Below are positions 58,362 through 64,000 of a stretch of 64,000 nt of DNA, piece after piece. This DNA comes from Ktedonobacter sp. SOSP1-85. Its GTDB lineage: Bacteria > Chloroflexota > Ktedonobacteria > Ktedonobacterales > Ktedonobacteraceae. The stretch covers positions 434,001 to 498,000 of the forward strand of contig NZ_BNJI01000003.1 in assembly GCF_016587415.1 (NCBI RefSeq), written 5' to 3'. Under the pieces are notes generated by a model. It was not told the DNA's origin and made no database searches. It was given only the letters and a program-made list of their open reading frames with translations. Positions within the stretch are counted from its first letter, which is position 1, and every line of letters begins with the position of its first letter. A program made the position numbers and the translations under genes.

Positions 58362-60599
58362 TCATTTGACCATAGGCAAGGTAAACCAGAAGGTAGAACC
58401 CTTCCCAGGCATGCTCTCTACACCCACCTCTCCGTGATGTCGGGCGATGAGGGTCTGACAGATATATAAACCCAGGCCCAACCCTTTCCCTGAACCACTC
58501 TGGACTGGTACTCCCTTGACCTGGTGAAAGCGTTGCCACAATTCCTTTTGAGCCTCTTCGGTGAGACCTGGCCCTTGGTCTCGCACCCAAACACGAGCTA
58601 CGCCCTCCCGGATGGTCAGTCCAATGTGGATCGGCTGATCTGCGCTCGAATAGCGGATCGCGTTGGTCAGATAGTTCGTCACCACCTGGCTGATCCGAGC
58701 TCGGTCGGCAAGCACCATGACCGTGGTGTGCTCCGGCAATTCGAGCAGGAGTGAGCGTTCCGGCGCGGTCACCCGCAGATCCTCGACGGTTTCGCGCACG
58801 ATCGAGGCCAGATCACAGTGGTCCAATGATAGTTCCAGCGTATTGGCCGTGATTCGCGAGACATCCAGCAGATCATTGATCAAATGCGTTTGGACATCTA
58901 CTTGTCGGGCGCTGGCTGCCAGGCGCTCCATAAGGTCATTGAAGAAGGCGCTCACCTCTGGAGTCAGGTGGTCGGTCTGGGTGCCCAGGCGTTTTACTCG
59001 CCGCTGCAGCAATTGGAACGTGCCTTTGAGCGCGGCCAGCGGGGTTTTCAACACGTGGCTGGTCATGCCGAGCATGAGGTCTTTTTGCCGTTCGATCTCT
59101 TTGCGGGCGGTCAGATCTAAAACGAAAGCGAGCAGTAACGGAGAGGCGCCTTCCCGGCGGATGAGCGGGCCTCCAATCAGCACAGGCACGCGTTTGCCAT
59201 CTTTCGTCACATAGTCTTTTTCAAAGGGCTGCAAACGACCGGTTGCGAGCAGTTCCTCTACAGCATGAACGGATTGCGCCCGATCTTCTGGGGCCGTCAT
59301 CGTTACCCAGTTCATCCCCCCTGCTGCCAGGTCCTCACAAGTATAGCCCAAAAGCGAGAGAAAGGCATCGTTGGCTTCATAAATGGTTCCCTCCGGGTCA
59401 GCCACGACGATCTCAATAATATTGGACTCCACGAGCCCACGAAACCGTATCTCGCTCTCCCGCAATGCTTCTTCTCCGTGTTTTCGCTCGGTGATATCCT
59501 GGAAATACACAGAGAGCCCATCCTGCGCCGGGTACGCATGCACATCAATCCATCTCTGGTAGGTTGGATGGAGCGCTTCAAAGTGCATCGTTTGCTGCAT
59601 TGCCATCGCTGCGCGATAGTAGTGCTCGAAAGGCGTACCAAGAAGATCAGGCACCACATCCCACAGACACTGGCCCAGCACCTTTTCTCGGCTTCTGCCT
59701 GAAAGCTCCTCCGCTTTTTGATTCATGTAAGTGATGCGCCACCTTGTATCGACATGCCAAAAACTATCGCTAATACTTTCGAGAATGGTCGTGACGCGCT
59801 CCTCAGCTTGCTTGAGGTCCGTCATATCGATCATGGCTCCAATCATATGTATCGGCTTACCATGCACATCAGAGATAACCCGGCCCCTATCTGAGAGCCA
59901 ATGCATGCTCCCGTCAGGCCAGATCACGTGATACTCCGTCTGATAGTCCGTGTGCTCGGCCAGAGCACACGCAAGGAGCTGGTCTACCCGTTTACGGTCA
60001 TCGGGATGGACGGCCTGCAGAAAGCTCTCATACGTGATGGGAGTCTCGGTCGACATTCCCCAAAGTGCTTTACACTGATTGGTCCACATGATCTGATTGG
60101 TGACCAGATCCCAATCCCACGCCCCCACACCGGAAGCGGCCATGGCCAACTGCACCTGTGCGTCACACATCTGCCCGCTCAGTTCCAGCCCAGTGATATC
60201 CGTGCCACAGACGACAACCTCGCGGATGGATCCAGCAGGCTCGCGTACCGGGATCGCACGCAGGTCTACCAGGCGGTAGGCTCCATCATACCGACGAATG
60301 TGGCACTCCCTCTTCGTGGTAGAGCCAGTGGTGACGGCTTGGATCGCAGCTTCTGCTATCTGAGGCTGAGCAGCAGGATGCAGTGCATTCTGCCAGCCTC
60401 GCCCAAGGCACTCGCGCTCTTGCTGTCCGGTAAAGGTTTGCCAACTGGGGTAGGGTTCTTGCATCAAGCCATCGGGAGTCACTATCCAAAAGACATCGGC
60501 ACTCTCTTGTACGACGGCCAGAAAACGATACTCAGGTGCCTCGTGTCCCTGAGATGGTTGCTTCCTCTCTTCTTGCTGATGGGAATGAGACAGAGACAT
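58362..60599 (-). CDS. Multi-PAS sensor histidine kinase
   Basis: About 745 residues from ATG 60599 (GGAGGGAG 12 nt before). The frame opens at 60677. Four PAS-type modules follow one another: FLAVVQESADVFWIVTPDG, LAMAASGVGAWDWDLVTNQ, ILESISDSFWHVDTRWRITY and FRGLVESNIIEIVVADPEGT, with PAC segments such as GKPIHMIGAMIDMTDLKQAE. HisKA has SHVLKTPLAALKG, where His-Val-Leu-Lys replaces the usual His-Glu-Leu-Arg. The HATPase G boxes VRDQGPGL and GKGLGLGLYICQ are intact. There are no membrane segments and no adjacent response regulator. The 26-codon upstream extension is probably untranslated. Confidence 0.92.
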   Translation of the reverse strand: MSLSHSHQQEERKQPSQGHEAPEYRFLAVVQESADVFWIVTPDGLMQEPYPSWQTFTGQQERECLGRGWQNALHPAAQPQIAEAAIQAVTTGSTTKRECHIRRYDGAYRLVDLRAIPVREPAGSIREVVVCGTDITGLELSGQMCDAQVQLAMAASGVGAWDWDLVTNQIMWTNQCKALWGMSTETPITYESFLQAVHPDDRKRVDQLLACALAEHTDYQTEYHVIWPDGSMHWLSDRGRVISDVHGKPIHMIGAMIDMTDLKQAEERVTTILESISDSFWHVDTRWRITYMNQKAEELSGRSREKVLGQCLWDVVPDLLGTPFEHYYRAAMAMQQTMHFEALHPTYQRWIDVHAYPAQDGLSVYFQDITERKHGEEALRESEIRFRGLVESNIIEIVVADPEGTIYEANDAFLSLLGYTCEDLAAGGMNWVTMTAPEDRAQSVHAVEELLATGRLQPFEKDYVTKDGKRVPVLIGGPLIRREGASPLLLAFVLDLTARKEIERQKDLMLGMTSHVLKTPLAALKGTFQLLQRRVKRLGTQTDHLTPEVSAFFNDLMERLAASARQVDVQTHLINDLLDVSRITANTLELSLDHCDLASIVRETVEDLRVTAPERSLLLELPEHTTVMVLADRARISQVVTNYLTNAIRYSSADQPIHIGLTIREGVARVWVRDQGPGLTEEAQKELWQRFHQVKGVPVQSGSGKGLGLGLYICQTLIARHHGEVGVESMPGKGSTFWFTLPMVK

Positions 60600-61233
60600 A
60601 GGATTGTTCTCCCTCCTCATGTGTCCCAGGATCACAGAGAACGCGTCTGTCCTTGCCCTGCACGCGCATGAGAGCACAGATCACGGCGCGTTGGGCTGTG
60701 AACGCTTTTCCACAAGTAGCGGCCCTGTGAGAAGGATATCTGTGGCAATTTCTCTCTTCCCCTACATTGTAGAATAGGCGATCAAAGTCAAGCGCATCGT
60801 TGCTTGTCAATCAAGCAGTGGAGCAAAGAAGTGCTGGCATCCCACGTTGTCTGGCGTGCGAGTAGGGCTTTTCGCACATCACAGCATGGATAGCTGAAAC
60901 ATGACCCCCATCTCTTTTCTGGAAGCGGGAGTGACGTGGATGGATCTCATCCTTGAGAGGCAGAGGAGAGAGATGCCAAAGATCCTGAGAATCCCACTCT
61001 ATATGAGCAAAGAGACACGTGGTCTGAAACCCTGATCCAGCCACTTGAGAGTACCATGAAGCTGCGCGCGCTCCAACGGAGTCGCTCAATCGGTTCCCGA
61101 GCATTCTTCGGCCAAACGTGCTATCTCGCCTGCACAACTGAAAGAGTAGTTGTCCACAGTCCTTATCAAACAGCCTTATACTGCAAGGAGAGGGAAGAGT
61201 TGAGAGTCAGTCTTCAGAGAGAAGGGAACCCCT
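60600..61233. other. Intergenic region without a recognisable gene
   Basis: 634 bp between the divergent kinase and GH15 genes. Short open frames exist but show no homology or ribosome sites that I trust. No strong palindrome. It should hold both promoters. TTGACT and TACAAT occur on the minus strand near 60775-60800 but only 14 bp apart. Confidence 0.5.
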
Positions 61234-63108
61234 ATGTCAAAAACACAAGCGAAACAGGTCCAGGCGTCCACAGAGATCCGCTATCTTCCGATTGAAGCGT
61301 ATGGCATGATTGGCGATCTCTACACGGTGGCCCTGGTAGGGAAAAATGGCTCAATTGATTGGTGCTGTCTCCCTGATTTTGACTCTCCAAGCGTTTTTGG
61401 CGCGCTACTTGATGCCGAAAAAGGAGGAGCATTCCGTATTGCTCCTGTCGGTGAAGAGCCGTTGAGTACGAAACAACTGTATTTCCCCGAGACAAATATT
61501 CTGATAACGCGCTTTATGACGAGCGAGGGAATCGGCGAAGTGACCGATTTTATGCCCATTAAACGAAGAGGAAGTGAGCATCATGAGCATCACCTCATCC
61601 GCATGGTGCATATTGTACATGGATCGCTCACCTTCCAGCTCACCTGCCGCCCCGCCTTTAACTATGCCCGAGACACGCACACGTTAGAAATGACCAAGTA
61701 TGGGGCCGTCTTCCGCAGCCCCGCTTTGACGCTGGCCCACTCCTCCTCAGTACCTCTAACCGATGATGGGCAGCAGGGCGCGCAGGCAACGTTTACGCTC
61801 ACCGAAGATCAATCCGCCATCTTTGCCCTGGATAGCGCGCGCGACCAGGATCTTCTCCCTCACCCGGTAACGCAGGCAGAATATGACGTGCAATTTAAGG
61901 AGACGCGGCGCTTTTGGCTGCGCTGGATCAGCCAGTGCCAGTATCAAGGGCGCTGGCGCGAAGCGGTCCAGCGCTCCGCCCTGGCCCTCAAGCTGCTGAC
62001 GTATGCGCCAACCGGCGCCATCGTGGCCGCGCCAACCACCAGCCTGCCCGAAGGCATCGGCGGCGAGCGCAACTGGGATTATCGCTTTACCTGGTTTCGC
62101 GACGCAGCCTTTACCCTGGATAGCCTGCTGGCTCTGGGCTTCACTCAGGAGGCCGATGACTTTATGGGCTGGCTGGGCGCGCGGGTACGTGAACTCCAGG
62201 AGGGGGGCGAACTTCAACCTATGTATACCATCCATGGTGGACACGAGATGCCCGAAATTCATCTTGACCACCTGGAGGGATATCGCCAGAGCCGCCCGGT
62301 GAGGATTGGCAATGGCGCTGCCACACAACGCCAGCTAGACATTTATGGCGAGCTGCTAGATGTCATTTACCTCCATACGCATTATCGTGGTCCGAGCTAT
62401 GAGGGCTGGCAGCAACTCTGTCAGCAGCTTGACTGGCTGGCTCAGCACTGGCAGAAGCCGGATGAGGGCATCTGGGAGGTGCGCGGTGGAACCAGGCATT
62501 TCCTGCATTCGCGCCTGATGAGCTGGGTGGCCTTTGACCGCGCCCTGCGTATCGCGCGCGAGCGAGGCTTACCCGCCCCACTGGAGAAGTGGCAAGCAAT
62601 CAGTATGCAGATCTATCACGAGATTATGGAAAAAGGCTGGGATGAGGAGAAAGGCAGCTTTGTGCAGTATTACGGTAGCAAGGCTGTGGATGCAAGCGCG
62701 CTGCTGCTCGCGCTGACCGGCTTTCTGGATGCTCGCGATCCACGTATGGTGAAGACCATAGAATGCATTCAACGTGAGCTCACGCATATGCCACATGTCT
62801 ATCGCTATGATGTCGGCACGGCCGCCGATGACGGCTTAGCGGGCCACGAAGGAACGTTCAACATCTGTAGCTTCTGGTTGATAGAGGTCCTGGCCCAGAC
62901 TGGTCGCCTGGAAGAGGCACGCCTCTCCCTTGAACACCTGCTGTCATATGCCAATCACCTGGGCCTCTACTCCGAGGAGCTTGCCACGACCGGCGAAGCC
63001 CTCGGCAATTTTCCCCAGGCCTTCACCCACCTGGCCCTGATCCACGCCTGCCTCAGCGTCGATAAAGCCATGAAGAAGGGAATGAGTCAGCTCTACCTTA
63101 GCCTCTAG
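61234..63108 (+). CDS. Glycoside hydrolase family 15 (glucoamylase/trehalase-like)
   Basis: 624 residues. N-terminal beta-sandwich (YLPIEAYGMIGDLYTVALVG, NGSIDWCCLPDFDSPSVFGA), then the (alpha/alpha)6 barrel. The GH15 hallmark is GGERNWDYRFTWFRDAAF (277-293). Probable catalytic acids are Glu415 (WEVRGG) and Glu539 (GHEGTFNICSF). No signal peptide, so it is cytoplasmic. Many bacterial members of this form act on trehalose or maltooligosaccharides. It precedes, in convergent orientation, a heparinase-like gene whose stop it overlaps by 11 bp. Confidence 0.93.
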   Translation: MSKTQAKQVQASTEIRYLPIEAYGMIGDLYTVALVGKNGSIDWCCLPDFDSPSVFGALLDAEKGGAFRIAPVGEEPLSTKQLYFPETNILITRFMTSEGIGEVTDFMPIKRRGSEHHEHHLIRMVHIVHGSLTFQLTCRPAFNYARDTHTLEMTKYGAVFRSPALTLAHSSSVPLTDDGQQGAQATFTLTEDQSAIFALDSARDQDLLPHPVTQAEYDVQFKETRRFWLRWISQCQYQGRWREAVQRSALALKLLTYAPTGAIVAAPTTSLPEGIGGERNWDYRFTWFRDAAFTLDSLLALGFTQEADDFMGWLGARVRELQEGGELQPMYTIHGGHEMPEIHLDHLEGYRQSRPVRIGNGAATQRQLDIYGELLDVIYLHTHYRGPSYEGWQQLCQQLDWLAQHWQKPDEGIWEVRGGTRHFLHSRLMSWVAFDRALRIARERGLPAPLEKWQAISMQIYHEIMEKGWDEEKGSFVQYYGSKAVDASALLLALTGFLDARDPRMVKTIECIQRELTHMPHVYRYDVGTAADDGLAGHEGTFNICSFWLIEVLAQTGRLEEARLSLEHLLSYANHLGLYSEELATTGEALGNFPQAFTHLALIHACLSVDKAMKKGMSQLYLSL

Positions 63109-64000
63109 CAATGTGTTGTTGTACATGAGTTACCCGTACATATACATCGGCCTCTACCCCCTCTGGCAGCGCAATGGTCAGACGTTTCAGTACCTGCGTT
63201 TTATGGTTGGCCTGGCTTTGCTCTTCCAGGTGTTCCAGGCAGAATTGCAATCCCTGGGGCTGTTCGATGGACAGGCGCAGATTATGGTGCTGGCCGTGGA
63301 GGATGGCAATGGCTCCGTCGACTTCGCAATCCAACCAGGTAATAAAGGCTTCTTCGACCTGGTGGCTTCCCTGAGCAAACTGAAAATGGTCGTGTAGCCA
63401 GACACTACCCGCCCCGGCTCCTCGCGTGATCAAGCGCAGTTCGCGGCGGGCGCTAAGCAGATCTGGACAGGGGTAGGCCGCGGCAAATTCGAGCGCGATC
63501 CGTTTTTCTCCATCCGAGTCACTGGCGTCCACGCTTCCCTGGAGCGCACCAGAGAAAGCGCGGCCAGTACCCTGCAACAGGCCATCGATGCGTGGGACGC
63601 TGTGCCCGTAGGAATTGGCGAAAATGTTCTCGTAGCGGCGCGGCCCGAAGTAGTCCCGTGAATAGAGTCCCCGGCCGGGGTCTGTCAGCAGATTTTCGCC
63701 GGCGATGTGCAGAAGGAAGCTGCCCACATCATTGTGATTGTGCTCTTCGTCGTTGTGCCCCGCTTTGACGCTCAACACGACTGGCGCCCCCTGCTCAGTT
63801 TGCGTTACCAGCCGTGCGGTCCCACCCGCTGGTAGTTGAGTGTCCTCTGGTGGAATGCTTGCAGGCTGGCTACCGTCCCACCAGAGGATATCGCGCAGCA
63901 TCATGGGCAGGCGCCAATTGTTGTCCGGGTCTTCTGGCTGGGTAAGCAGATTGAGTAGAGTTAACTCGCCAGTACGCAGCGCCAGGCGCGTGAGGATGCC
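63098..64000 (-). CDS. Heparinase II/III-like protein, C-terminal part (gene continues past the window)
   Basis: About 300 codons visible. The frame is open to base 64000, with ...LLNLLTQPEDPDNNWRLP before the first internal Met at 63904. The heparinase II/III C-terminal beta-sheet domain is recognisable: VLSVKAGHNDEEHNHNDVGS, LLTDPGRGLYSRDYFGPRRY and NSYGHSVPRIDGLLQ. The His and Asn residues in HNHND are the expected metal or catalytic positions. Family members are polysaccharide lyases for uronic-acid polymers. Substrate unknown. Convergent with GH15, with an 11-bp overlap at the 3' ends. Confidence 0.88.
   Translation of the reverse strand, partial: GILTRLALRTGELTLLNLLTQPEDPDNNWRLPMMLRDILWWDGSQPASIPPEDTQLPAGGTARLVTQTEQGAPVVLSVKAGHNDEEHNHNDVGSFLLHIAGENLLTDPGRGLYSRDYFGPRRYENIFANSYGHSVPRIDGLLQGTGRAFSGALQGSVDASDSDGEKRIALEFAAAYPCPDLLSARRELRLITRGAGAGSVWLHDHFQFAQGSHQVEEAFITWLDCEVDGAIAILHGQHHNLRLSIEQPQGLQFCLEHLEEQSQANHKTQVLKRLTIALPEGVEADVYVRVTHVQQHIARG

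Noticed and set aside
60770..60800. Sigma-70 promoter for the multi-PAS kinase
   Set aside because: TTGACT and TACAAT are only 14 bp apart, too short for a standard promoter.
60811..61137. 108-codon minus-strand frame upstream of the GH15 gene
   Set aside because: No recognisable domain and unusual residue composition. More likely chance within the promoter region.

Overview
The window looks like chromosomal DNA of a soil Chloroflexota bacterium of the Ktedonobacterales type. This is an inference from gene content and style, not from a marker gene. It carries two very large MalT-type LuxR regulators (over 1000 residues), many one-component and two-component regulators, two ECF sigma factors, TnpB-only insertion elements and small stress or detoxification enzymes. 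GC is moderate and most genes stand alone or in pairs. No rRNA, tRNA, CRISPR array or prophage was seen.

Layout. 1-2.6 kb: xylose isomerase behind a ROK (XylR-like) repressor. 2.6-7.8 kb: a TrmB-type regulator coupled to a decayed threonine dehydratase, a DUF1272 zinc protein, an MFS exporter, an epoxide hydrolase and a small conserved protein. 8-9.8 kb: TnpB element, copy 1. 9.8-21 kb: a LuxR/MalT regulator, a MocR regulator divergent from an unknown gene, a second type of TnpB element (15.6-17.0 kb), OsmC, a MITE-like element and a NarL-type two-component pair. 21-26 kb: a lone RND exporter and an unknown 467-residue protein. 26.1-27.9 kb: TnpB element, copy 2. 28-36 kb: nucleotidyltransferase/nucleoside hydrolase pair, a frameshifted alcohol dehydrogenase, VOC protein, a DoxX/HxlR divergon with a 27-bp palindromic operator, a FAD monooxygenase behind an ECF sigma factor with zinc-finger-like C terminus, and a DUF5694 protein. 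36-43 kb: second LuxR/MalT regulator, haloalkane dehalogenase, RibD-like reductase, HhH protein and SDR. 42.5-47.8 kb: ECF sigma/anti-sigma-like pair (the second gene frameshifted), SRPBCC protein, two metal ABC permeases and a Nudix hydrolase. 48-58 kb: histidine kinase, Mn catalase, SnoaL, OsmC, AlkA-like glycosylase, SDR-queA pair, Yip1-like protein and a LysR/MFS divergon. 58-64 kb: multi-PAS histidine kinase, GH15 glucoamylase/trehalase and a partial heparinase II/III-like gene.

Two things stand out beyond the gene list. First, the two long TnpB elements keep matching RNA hairpins at their 3' ends although the bases differ. Five base pairs changed on both sides, including inside the TnpB reading frame, which supports a structured guide (omega/re) RNA and fixes the element ends. 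Second, intergenic spaces are full of long near-perfect palindromes (arms 20-31 bp). Several share cores and so form dispersed families, and some sit in divergent promoter regions or inside an operon where a plain terminator makes no sense. A 257-bp MITE-like element with 16-bp flanking direct repeats (17738-18032) is also new to me. Three genes are broken at homopolymer runs, which could be real decay or assembly error.
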